43,270 bases of DNA from Thiomargarita sp. GTDB taxonomy: Bacteria > Pseudomonadota > Gammaproteobacteria > Beggiatoales > Beggiatoaceae. Where the stretch lies: positions 1 to 43,270 of the forward strand of contig DYSU01000014.1 in assembly GCA_020726335.1 (NCBI GenBank), read 5' to 3'. Shown here in pieces: positions 32,653 to 41,356 of this stretch. The notes beneath the pieces were generated by a model. The model saw only the letters and a program-made list of their open reading frames with translations. It had not been told where the DNA came from and ran no database searches. Position 1 is the stretch's first letter, and the number at the start of each line of letters is the position of its first letter. The position numbers and the translations under genes are program-made.

Positions 32653-33621
32653 ATGGAATTTATTCGCAGCCTTTACCAACTTCGTCCCCACCATCAACCC
32701 TGTGTCGCCACCATGGGCAATTTCGATGGTTTGCACCTTGCCCATCAAAAAATTTTACAGCAGTTAAAAAAAACAGCGGTCAAGATGAATTTGCCTGTGA
32801 TGGTGATTATTTTTGAACCGCAAGCCAAAGAATTTTTTGCCCATGCGGACACCCCTGCGCGTTTGACCCGTTTGCGCGAAAAATTAGTTTTATTTCAACA
32901 GTTTGGAATAGACCGCGTCTTGTGTTTGCGATTCAACACCGCCTTGGCCAGCCTCAGTGCCGATCAATTCATTCAACGGGTGTTGGTGGATGGTTTGGCG
33001 ATCAAACATTTGCTGGTCGGCGATGATTTTCGTTTTGGCCAACGCCGTCTTGGCGATTTTGCCTTGTTGCAACAAGCGGGCGCGTATCACGGTTTTACCG
33101 TGGCCGATACGCCATCAGTGCGGTTGTTGCCATTGAATGCCGCGCCCAACGCTGAAAAACAACGGGTGAGCAGCAGTTGGGTCAGAACGGTGTTGGCGGC
33201 AGGCGACATGCAAAGCGCGCATTATTTATTGGGTCGGCCTTATGCGATGGCAGGGCGGGTAGGCCATGGCCAGAAAAAAGGGCGGTTGATGGGTTTCCCC
33301 ACCGCCAACATCCGTTTGCAACGCGATATTTCGCCGTTGTTTGGCGTGTTTGCGGTACAAATGCACGGCGTGGCCGACAAACCGCTGGCAGGCGTGGCCA
33401 ATTTAGGCACGCGCCCCACGGTCAATGGCGGTTTTCCCTTGCTTGAAGTGCATTTATTTGATTTTCAAAGCGATATTTATCGCCGCCCTGTCAGCGTTGA
33501 CTTTCTCCACCGTCTGCGTGCTGAACAACGCTTTTCTTCGTTTAACCAATTAAAACAACAAATTGCCATTGATACCTTGCAAGCCAAAGCTTATTTTCAG
33601 GCCTTAAGGCAGGCTGTATAA
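32653..33621 (+). CDS. ribF: Bifunctional riboflavin kinase / FAD synthetase
   Basis: Phosphorylates riboflavin to FMN and adenylates it to FAD. The N-terminal adenylyltransferase domain shows ATMGNFDGLHLAHQ (residues 19-32) and LVGDDFRFGQRRLGDF. The C-terminal kinase domain has GRVGHGQKKGRLMGFPTANI, NLGTRPTVNGG and LLEVHLFDF. I chose ATG 32653 (322 aa). The gene lies right after mobB. Its 3' end overlaps the convergent giant gene by 18 bases. No FMN riboswitch is seen upstream, as expected inside a two-gene unit. Confidence 0.95.
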   Translation: MEFIRSLYQLRPHHQPCVATMGNFDGLHLAHQKILQQLKKTAVKMNLPVMVIIFEPQAKEFFAHADTPARLTRLREKLVLFQQFGIDRVLCLRFNTALASLSADQFIQRVLVDGLAIKHLLVGDDFRFGQRRLGDFALLQQAGAYHGFTVADTPSVRLLPLNAAPNAEKQRVSSSWVRTVLAAGDMQSAHYLLGRPYAMAGRVGHGQKKGRLMGFPTANIRLQRDISPLFGVFAVQMHGVADKPLAGVANLGTRPTVNGGFPLLEVHLFDFQSDIYRRPVSVDFLHRLRAEQRFSSFNQLKQQIAIDTLQAKAYFQALRQAV

Positions 33622-36600
33622 CACTTGTTGTTGGCCATCGCTATAAGTGATGGTGTAATCGGCGCGGCCATCACTGTTTTGATCGCTGATTTGATTGAAC
33701 TGAATGCCCCCTGTCGCGCTGCCAGTGGGCGTGGTGTAATAGCTGAACAACCCTTTGACCAGCGCACGGCCATCGGCATGGGTGACTGATAAAATACCGT
33801 CATTGCTGATAACCACCTGTTCAGCCTCGGGCATCAATTGCAAAAATTGTTTGAGCAATGCAGGCTCTGGCGCGTTGGGATACAGGTATTGTTCACGCAT
33901 TTCGCCCGTTTCAGTTAAAAACACCAAACGCACATAGGTTAAACCGCTGACTTGCGCCACAGGGGTGCGATAAATGCCTTCGGTCAAAGTATTGCTGGTC
34001 AGCGAAGCCAGCGCAGGGCGAATCACCATAAGCTGTTGATTATTCAATAATAAATATAGACTCTGCCCATCTTCACGGACAATTTGCACGTTGATTTTGG
34101 CAAACAGGCGTTCCATGGTTGCCCGATTTTGCACCAACGGCAGGCCCATCACTTGACGCGCCGACCCTGTGATAAATTTCACTGAACCATCGGCTTCAAT
34201 CAGCAAAGTGGCGGGTTGTTGATAATCCACTTGGGTTTCAGGCAATAAGCGCAAATGCGCGCTGGCCACGCCTTGACGCAATTCCAAACGGTTGTCGCTG
34301 AGGGCGGTCACTTGAAAATGACCGTTGATGAGATCAGGAATGGCGCGGATTTCAGTGATCAAATCATCGGGCGGGATATAAAACACCTGTTGTTGTTCGC
34401 CATTGGGATAAACGATGCGAAAATCATCAATGCCATCGCCGTTGACATCGCTGATACTGACATATTGCGCCACGGTGTGGGTGTTGGCACTGCTACCCGC
34501 CACAATCGGATAATCAAACAAGCCTTTGAACGTCAGCCCACTGACCCGCACCGAAAAAAAGCCATCGGCTTGCAACAACACGTTGTCCGCGCCGGGGATG
34601 GCTTCCAGCATGGCGATGAACGCTGTTTGGTCAGCGGGCGCGGGATAGAGTTTTTGCATATAAAACTGGCCGTCTTGCTCAAATGTTAAACGGGCCACCG
34701 TCGCGCCTTTGACTTGGGTTGAGGCATCAAACAACAGGGTTTCGCTGAGCAATCCCGCACGGGTGCTGGCCAAGGCCTGACTGCTGGCGGCAGGTTTAAC
34801 CACAAAACGCAGTTTTTCGTGCAACAGGCTGATTTCACCGTTGTTTCCGCTGCGCAAGCTTTCATTGAAGCCTGCTTGTTGCAAAATCGTTTTCAACGCC
34901 ACAGGGTCTTGCAAGGCGGGATAGGCGGTGATGACTTGGCCGCTGGCCACAGTGAACACCACCCGCCCATCGGCTTCATTTTTAATGCTGGGGCTGAATT
35001 CACCGCTGGCTTGGCGCATGGCGAGGGGCAACAAGGCAAACTGGTTTTGGCCTATGGTCAACAGGGTTTGCCCCAAATCGTTTTGGCTCAATGTCCATTT
35101 CAGGGCAGTGATTTGCGATATCGTATTGATTTGTTTAATCAAACTGTCGCCTTTTTCCAACAAGCTGTAAGTCAAGTCAATGCTGTTGCTCAAAGTCACG
35201 GGGTCAATCTTGTGGGGTAAAGCGGAGCTTAAATCAATGCTTGCGGGAATATTTTTCAAGCTGGCAAAACGCAGCCCTGTACCGATGACCACATCCGCCG
35301 CCACGGTTGACCCCGCTTCAATCACCAGATTGGACAACTGTGTGCCTGCCAAAATGTCGGCATTGATTCTGGCCGCGTGGCTGGTATCATCATCGCTGAT
35401 GGGTTCGCCCGTGATCACGCCTTTGACTTTGCCGCCGTCAATGCGGCTTTGTTGGCGCAAAAAGCCGTTTTCCAGCGTGCCGTTGTGGGTGATTTTCCCT
35501 GAAATTTGGCCGTTTTCATTGATCACCCGTGCGTTGTTGGCGATGGTCAAATTTTCAATGATGCCGCGATTGACTATGGTGCCGCTCAACGTGCCGTTGA
35601 TGACAATGCCCGTGGTGGCGATGATGTGGTTGCTCAAGGTTTTATCTTGGTTGTTGATCGTGCCATCAACCACGTTGGTTAAAATAACCGCTGACAACGT
35701 CGCGCTGTTGGGCAAAGTCGGGTCTTGTTGCGCCGCGCTGGTTTCCGCCGTCAACGCCAGTGTGCCTTCACTTGAGGGTTTGATTTCAATCGCCACCACC
35801 GTGGTCGCTTGTGCCGCCAAATCACCCAGTTGACAACTGACCACCCCTGCATTGTGGGTGCATTTGCCCTGTGCCGTTGTGCTGCTCAAGTATTGGGCGG
35901 TTGCGGGCAAGGTGCTTTTTAAGGTCAATCCTGTGGCTTTTTGTGGTCCACGGTTGGTGATTGTGGCTTGATAGGTCAGCGGTGAACCCACAGGGCCTGA
36001 TTGGGTGCTGCTGGCCAGATTGAGCAACAAATCGGCTATCCCTGCCGCTTGGCTGGTGACCGTGCTTTGATTGGGAACAGTCGCATCTTGTTGGCTGGCA
36101 GAAACACTGGCGGTGTTGATGATGTCGCCATCCGATTTGGGCGTGACCACCACCGTTACGGTGGCAAAACCGTTGACCGTTAAAACCCCTAAATTACAGC
36201 GGATGACACTGCCGCTTTGGGTGCAGGCTTCGCCTTTGCTGGGGGTGGCTGACACCAAAGTGACTTTATCGGAGAGGTCATCCAACAGCGTCACGCCCGT
36301 GGCTTGTTGTGGGCCGTTGTTGGTGACTGTCAAAGTATAGGTCAAATTCTCGCCCAAACTGATCTTGGTTTGATCAACGTTGTTGACCAAAGTTAAATCC
36401 GCCGATGGCACACGAAACAAAGCCACCGCATTGCTGTGTAGCGCGGCGGTGTAAATCGTCGTGCCATCAGGGCTGAGTGCCACGCTTTGAATGCCTTGCA
36501 AACCTGTCACGTTATTGATGCCTTGGGTGACCACATTGGAATAGCTCAATTTGCCTGAACTTTGGGTGAGGGTGAAAATGCCCAAACTGTCGGCATTGGT

Positions 36601-39600
36601 GCCTGCCGCATACAAATAATGGTGGTCAGGGCTTAAAGTCAACGCGGTCACACCCGTTAACCCTGTGATGTTGCCGATTTTTTCGACAAAATTCACCGCT
36701 TTGCTGGTGGCATCGCGGGCAAACAAGGCCACGCTGTTTTCGCTGTTGCTGGCAACATAAACGAACGCGCCAAAGGTGGTGACATCATAAGCTGAATTTA
36801 ATCCGCTGATGCTTTTGCCCGCATCGTTGTTGAATTCTTGGCTTAAGGTTAATTTACCCGTGTTGCTGTCACGGTTGAACACCAACAACGCGCCTGCGGT
36901 GGCCGCCGCTGCATACATCTGTGTACCGTCATCGCTGATAGCCAAATCCACCACGCCTTTTAGATTAGCGATGCCTGTGACTGTTTCCAACACCGCCAAA
37001 CCGCCGCTGGCAGGATCGCGTTGATAAACCGTGATGCTGTTGCCCACTGCATTGGCGGTATAGACAAAATCACCTTTGACCGCCACATCATAAGGGCCGG
37101 TGCTGTTGTTTTGCGTCTGGGCAAAAGTCAGCTTTCCTGTGGCCGTGTCACGGCTGAACACGGTCAAACTGTGGTCGTTGAACGCGCTGACATACACCGA
37201 TTTGTCATCATCGCTTAAGCTCAACGCATTTGCGCCGCCCAAGCCTTTTACCCCGTTTAAATCATCTTCTAAAGTTTGCAACAGCACCAATTCGCCTGAG
37301 GTGCTGCGGGCAAACACCGCCAAACTGTTGCCATTGTAACCTGCGGCATACACGGATTTGCCATCATGGCTGACGGTCACCGCCGTTGCGCCTTTTATCC
37401 CTTTGATGCCCTCTTGGCCTTCCACATAGGCTTTGACAAAAAATAGATTTTGCGCGCTGGTCACTTGGGTGGTGATGGTGGCGTTGTTGTCGGTGGTTTT
37501 GGGGTCGCTTTCGTTCAGGGTGACGCTGGCGGCGTTGAGCAACATGCTGGCTTGGTCGGGACGCAAGCGCAAACTGAGTTTGGCACTGGCTCCGCTGTTG
37601 ATCGTGCCTAAGGCGCAGGTCAACACTGGGTTGTTGTTGACGCAGGCTGTGCCTTGGCTGACCAAATTTTCCAGCAAGGTAATCCCTGTGGGCAAGGTGT
37701 CGATCAACACCACTTGGGTTGCGGGGTCAGGCCCTTGGTTGGTGACAATCACTTCATAGGTCAATTCACCTTGGACAATCACAGGGTCAGCACTTTCGGT
37801 CATGCTCACGGTTAAATTGGCAGAGCTGACCGCCACGCTGGTCGATACACTGGCGGTGTTGTCGGCCACATTGGCATCAAACGCGCTGTTGCTGACATCC
37901 ATTTTATTGTTGATCGTTCCTGCGGTCACCGCTTTGACTTTGACCAAGACCGTGGTGGTTGCGCCGCTGGCCAGGTCGCCCAACTGACAGGTGACTGTGG
38001 TGATGCTGTTGACAGTGGCAAAAGCACAACTGCCTTGGCCTGCGACGGCACTGTCATAGGTCACGCCGCTGGGCAATACGTCGGTCAAAATCACACCGTT
38101 GGCGGCTGAAGGGCCTTTATTGCTGAGGGTGGCGGTGTAGGTGATGAGGTTGTTCAACGTGGTGGTGGCAGGGGTGGCGGTCAATGTCAAACCCATATCG
38201 GCGGTGGTGGCCGCCACGGTGGTGGTTTGGATTTGGCGGTTGGGGCTTTGTGGGTCATACAATTGGCCGCTGCTGCTGGCTGTGGCTGAGGCGTTGTAGG
38301 TGATGACTTCCTGTTTGCTGGCGGTCACGGCCACGGTCACGGTGGCTGAAGTGCCTGCGGCCAAGTCAATGAATGTACAAGAAAAATTCGCGCCTGCACC
38401 ACAAGTGCCGCTGGTGGTGGTTGGCGTGGCCACGCTGAGATTGGTGCCTAAAATTTGATTGCTCAACTGCACCGTGGACGCTGGTTGTGGCCCATTGTTG
38501 GTGACTTTGATGGTGTAAGTGACGGCATGGCCGATGTTGATGGGGTCTGCGCTTTCGGTCACGTTCACCACAATATCCGCCACGTTGCCGTTGATGGTGG
38601 CTGCTTTGGTTTGGCTGTTGTTGGTGGGGGCGGTGTCTGTTTCCAGTGATCTGACGCTGGCGGCATAGGTCAACGTGCCTGCGGCAATCGGCCTGACATC
38701 AACCGTGACAGTGCCAGAATTGCCCAGCGCGGCAATCGTGCCTAAATTACAGGTCACGATTTTGGTGCTTTCACTGCAATGGGCGGTGCTGGGCGACGCG
38801 CTGATAAATTCACTGTCGGGGGGCAAGGTATGGGTCAACACCGTTTGTTGCGCGCCCGTAGAGCCGTGGTTGTTGCGCACCATCAGGCCGTAAGTCAATT
38901 TTTCCCCCACCAGAAAGCTGTTGGCACTGGTGACGGTGATGGGGTCTATGGCCAAATCCACTTGTAAAAGTTTGACCACCAAGCTATTGACCACAGCGGT
39001 GTTGCTACCGCCTTGGCTGTTGTTGTCTTGAACCGTTGATGCTGTGGTGGCGGTGGCATTCACCGTTGCCGTGCCAGTGGATTGGGTTTGAAAGGCGAAT
39101 TTAACCGTGACCGCATCTTGATTGACCAGCGAATTTAAACTGCACAAAATTTGGTTTGTGCCGTTGACATTACACGAACCACCGTTGCTGACACTGCTTT
39201 TGGTTGCTTGATAGGTCAAGCCGTGGCCTGCGCTTAAATCCAATTTTAACGTGGTGCTGGCCGCCGTTTCTGGGCCTTTGTTGGTGACCACGGCGGTGTA
39301 CACCAAATCACTGCTGAGGTTGACTTCTACCGTCGGCGACGACACCAAGGTGACAGCCAAATCCGCTTCAATCGCTTGGGTCAAAACAGTGGTTTGTTCT
39401 GTTTTGCTGTTATTGCCCGTGCTGGGGTCGGTTTCATTGCCCACAACGGTGAGGGTATTGGTCAACACCGTGGCTTTATCGGCTCTGACTTTAAGCACCA
39501 CCTCTTTGATCGCGCCATTGGCCAAAGCCCCGATGGCGCAACTCAAGGTGTTGTCCACCGGCCCTGTACACGCACTGCCGCCCGTAACCGTACCTGAACG

Positions 39601-40884
39601 GGTCAACGTGGCCGCAGTGCTGTCGGTGGTTTTGAAGCTCAAAGTCACGCCCGTGGCATCACTGCCGCCGTTGTTTTTGACCGTGACGGTATAGGTGACA
39701 TCGGTGTTTTTGACCACAGGGTCATTGCTTTCGGTTAAATTGGAGATGGCCAAATCAGTGGCCGCTGTGGCATACGACACCACCGCTTTGTAATTGCCGC
39801 TGGCTATGTCGGAAAAATACACATGGCTGTCCGCAGGCGAGGCTTGCATATCGCTGGGCAATAAAATGGGGGGGTTGATGGCTAAATTTTCGTCAAAATT
39901 CAAATCGTTGCCGTTGGGCTTGAACACAGTGACTTGATGTTGTGGACTGCCGCTGTTCAACACATACAAGCGACTGCTGTCGCTGGGCATGACCAATTTC
40001 AACATATTGCTACCCAATCCGACCACCTTACCTGTGCTGGTGGCATCACCTGCGACATAAGATTTATGCGCGGCCAATGACGCACCATTGCCCGTCAAAA
40101 CGCTCAAAGCCGAATCACCTGAAGCGGCAACATAAATTCTATCGGTGCGGGCAACAAGCGCGCTGGGTTGTTTTAATTTGAGGCTTGAATCGCCGTCATT
40201 GAGGGTTTTCACCACCGCCAAATCGCTTTTTTGGCAGGCGATGACTTTAGTGTCTCCGCCTGCATAAACAAACGCACTGTCTTGACTGATCGCCAGCGAA
40301 AACAAGTCGCTGAAATTATCAGCACTTTCTACGGCAAAGGTCAACGCACCCGAGGAGGTATTGCGGTCATAAGCCACTATTTTTCCTGTTGAAACACCGA
40401 CATACAAGCGCGTACCCTCGGGGCTGATGGCCAAGCTGTTGGCGTTGTTCAAGCGGCTGTCGCTGGCAATGGAGCCGCTGCCCAATAGAGTCAAGGTGCC
40501 TGTTGTGGTGTCGCGGCTTAAACCAACGATGGAGCCAACCCCGCTGCCGTGTAAAAACAACACATAAACGTGTTTGCTGTCAGGGCTGGCGGCAATCAAA
40601 GCCGCGTTGATGGTTTCAGCGGTAAAAGAAACACTGCCGTTGGTGCTGTTATAATTAAGCGTGCCGTTGCTGGCGCGGCTGAGATGCACCACTTTTTTCG
40701 TGGTTTGGTCAACCATATAAAGGGAACTGCCATCTGCTGTCATCGCCATTTGATGCAACACATCGCTGTTTGGCAGGTTGTTCAAAAAGCTTTTTGGAAT
40801 GGTTTCCAGAAGGGTCAATGCATGGGCATTGAAAGCTGTCAACAAACACAATAAAGTCAATAATCTGCGCCAAAAATAAGCCAT
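33604..40884 (-). CDS. Giant secreted mosaic protein: two beta-propellers, eight DUF11 repeats, beta-helix
   Basis: A 2426-residue exported protein of unknown function. Signal peptide 1-23 (LLTLLCLLTAFNAHA). First lactonase/YVTN-like propeller about 30-370 (SPDSKHVYVLF, SPEGTRLYVGV). Six DUF11 Ig-like repeats start near 374, 505, 640, 768, 893 and 1019, with themes such as DLAIS...YTVTVKNNG. A second propeller spans about 1146-1495 (SHDGKSVYAAG, SPDGTTIYTA), then two more DUF11 repeats near 1495 and 1615. A beta-helix-like stretch of short G-x-I-x-N repeats covers about 1735-1885. Two tandem C-terminal modules end in DVNGDGIDD and DQNSDGRAD. No LPXTG-like or autotransporter barrel is visible. 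Likely a cell-surface or matrix protein. Confidence 0.88.
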   Translation of the reverse strand: MAYFWRRLLTLLCLLTAFNAHALTLLETIPKSFLNNLPNSDVLHQMAMTADGSSLYMVDQTTKKVVHLSRASNGTLNYNSTNGSVSFTAETINAALIAASPDSKHVYVLFLHGSGVGSIVGLSRDTTTGTLTLLGSGSIASDSRLNNANSLAISPEGTRLYVGVSTGKIVAYDRNTSSGALTFAVESADNFSDLFSLAISQDSAFVYAGGDTKVIACQKSDLAVVKTLNDGDSSLKLKQPSALVARTDRIYVAASGDSALSVLTGNGASLAAHKSYVAGDATSTGKVVGLGSNMLKLVMPSDSSRLYVLNSGSPQHQVTVFKPNGNDLNFDENLAINPPILLPSDMQASPADSHVYFSDIASGNYKAVVSYATAATDLAISNLTESNDPVVKNTDVTYTVTVKNNGGSDATGVTLSFKTTDSTAATLTRSGTVTGGSACTGPVDNTLSCAIGALANGAIKEVVLKVRADKATVLTNTLTVVGNETDPSTGNNSKTEQTTVLTQAIEADLAVTLVSSPTVEVNLSSDLVYTAVVTNKGPETAASTTLKLDLSAGHGLTYQATKSSVSNGGSCNVNGTNQILCSLNSLVNQDAVTVKFAFQTQSTGTATVNATATTASTVQDNNSQGGSNTAVVNSLVVKLLQVDLAIDPITVTSANSFLVGEKLTYGLMVRNNHGSTGAQQTVLTHTLPPDSEFISASPSTAHCSESTKIVTCNLGTIAALGNSGTVTVDVRPIAAGTLTYAASVRSLETDTAPTNNSQTKAATINGNVADIVVNVTESADPINIGHAVTYTIKVTNNGPQPASTVQLSNQILGTNLSVATPTTTSGTCGAGANFSCTFIDLAAGTSATVTVAVTASKQEVITYNASATASSSGQLYDPQSPNRQIQTTTVAATTADMGLTLTATPATTTLNNLITYTATLSNKGPSAANGVILTDVLPSGVTYDSAVAGQGSCAFATVNSITTVTCQLGDLASGATTTVLVKVKAVTAGTINNKMDVSNSAFDANVADNTASVSTSVAVSSANLTVSMTESADPVIVQGELTYEVIVTNQGPDPATQVVLIDTLPTGITLLENLVSQGTACVNNNPVLTCALGTINSGASAKLSLRLRPDQASMLLNAASVTLNESDPKTTDNNATITTQVTSAQNLFFVKAYVEGQEGIKGIKGATAVTVSHDGKSVYAAGYNGNSLAVFARSTSGELVLLQTLEDDLNGVKGLGGANALSLSDDDKSVYVSAFNDHSLTVFSRDTATGKLTFAQTQNNSTGPYDVAVKGDFVYTANAVGNSITVYQRDPASGGLAVLETVTGIANLKGVVDLAISDDGTQMYAAAATAGALLVFNRDSNTGKLTLSQEFNNDAGKSISGLNSAYDVTTFGAFVYVASNSENSVALFARDATSKAVNFVEKIGNITGLTGVTALTLSPDHHYLYAAGTNADSLGIFTLTQSSGKLSYSNVVTQGINNVTGLQGIQSVALSPDGTTIYTAALHSNAVALFRVPSADLTLVNNVDQTKISLGENLTYTLTVTNNGPQQATGVTLLDDLSDKVTLVSATPSKGEACTQSGSVIRCNLGVLTVNGFATVTVVVTPKSDGDIINTASVSASQQDATVPNQSTVTSQAAGIADLLLNLASSTQSGPVGSPLTYQATITNRGPQKATGLTLKSTLPATAQYLSSTTAQGKCTHNAGVVSCQLGDLAAQATTVVAIEIKPSSEGTLALTAETSAAQQDPTLPNSATLSAVILTNVVDGTINNQDKTLSNHIIATTGIVINGTLSGTIVNRGIIENLTIANNARVINENGQISGKITHNGTLENGFLRQQSRIDGGKVKGVITGEPISDDDTSHAARINADILAGTQLSNLVIEAGSTVAADVVIGTGLRFASLKNIPASIDLSSALPHKIDPVTLSNSIDLTYSLLEKGDSLIKQINTISQITALKWTLSQNDLGQTLLTIGQNQFALLPLAMRQASGEFSPSIKNEADGRVVFTVASGQVITAYPALQDPVALKTILQQAGFNESLRSGNNGEISLLHEKLRFVVKPAASSQALASTRAGLLSETLLFDASTQVKGATVARLTFEQDGQFYMQKLYPAPADQTAFIAMLEAIPGADNVLLQADGFFSVRVSGLTFKGLFDYPIVAGSSANTHTVAQYVSISDVNGDGIDDFRIVYPNGEQQQVFYIPPDDLITEIRAIPDLINGHFQVTALSDNRLELRQGVASAHLRLLPETQVDYQQPATLLIEADGSVKFITGSARQVMGLPLVQNRATMERLFAKINVQIVREDGQSLYLLLNNQQLMVIRPALASLTSNTLTEGIYRTPVAQVSGLTYVRLVFLTETGEMREQYLYPNAPEPALLKQFLQLMPEAEQVVISNDGILSVTHADGRALVKGLFSYYTTPTGSATGGIQFNQISDQNSDGRADYTITYSDGQQQVLYSLP
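33607..35060 (-). repeat. Tandem duplication encoding two C-terminal modules of the giant protein
   Basis: The last ~480 residues of the giant protein contain two diverged copies of one module. Matching landmarks are VKGATVARLTFEQDG / VSGLTYVRLVFLTETG, MQKLYPAP / REQYLYPNAP, VSGLTFKGLFDY / GRALVKGLFSYY and DVNGDGIDDFRIVYPNG / DQNSDGRADYTITYSDG. Each ends with an Asp-rich calcium-loop-like motif followed by QQQV-type strand. Boundaries are approximate. Confidence 0.65.
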
Positions 40885-40951
40885 TGCTCTTCTCTTTATG
40901 TTAATGTGTGGTTATCGTAGACGATGATTTTAAACGGTTTTCGCAGTTCAG

Positions 40952-41356
40952 CTAAGACGGTTTTCTCATATGGGTATGACAAAACTTAAGCTCAAAGCGC
41001 AACAACAATGAAGCCAACGGGGTTAAACACAAAGCCCACGCCAACAAAACCCCCAAGCTGTTGGCCAGCATATCGGCATATTCAAAAAAACGATAGCCCG
41101 TTAAGGCTTGCAAACATTCCAGCAAAATGCCCAAGCACACAAAAGCCAACGCCAGCCGCCCATAAACACGGCGCGGATAAAGCTGGGCAAACCAAGCCAT
41201 CAACGTGGCATAAGCGATGAAGTGATTGAGTTTATCGCTGGGCAGTGACAAAGCGTCAGGCGGGGGCGGCATCAACGACAACACCACCACCGCCAAAACC
41301 AAACCAAAACCCAGCGATAACCAAAATTTAGCGTATTTAAGTTCAATCATACCCAT
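40952..41356 (-). CDS. VanZ-like membrane protein
   Basis: A 134-residue integral membrane protein with about four hydrophobic helices, of the VanZ-like family, named for a teicoplanin-resistance protein but mostly of unknown role. Typical features are the SLMPPPPDALSLPSDKLNHF loop after helix 1, and LLECLQALTGYRFFEYADML with its conserved Glu and Asp. Antibiotic resistance should not be inferred. Start ATG 41354-41356 overlaps the pgi 3' end by 14 bases; an ATG two codons later is equally possible. Expression is probably coupled to pgi. Confidence 0.82.
   Translation of the reverse strand: MGMIELKYAKFWLSLGFGLVLAVVVLSLMPPPPDALSLPSDKLNHFIAYATLMAWFAQLYPRRVYGRLALAFVCLGILLECLQALTGYRFFEYADMLANSLGVLLAWALCLTPLASLLLRFELKFCHTHMRKPS

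Noticed and set aside
34255-39694. Several plus-strand open frames of 60-220 codons across the giant gene
   Set aside because: They are shadows of the repeat-rich minus-strand gene, with no ribosome sites or recognisable domains.
40952-41356. VanZ-like protein as a glycopeptide resistance gene
   Set aside because: VanZ-like proteins are widespread membrane proteins, and no vanHAX-type genes are present.
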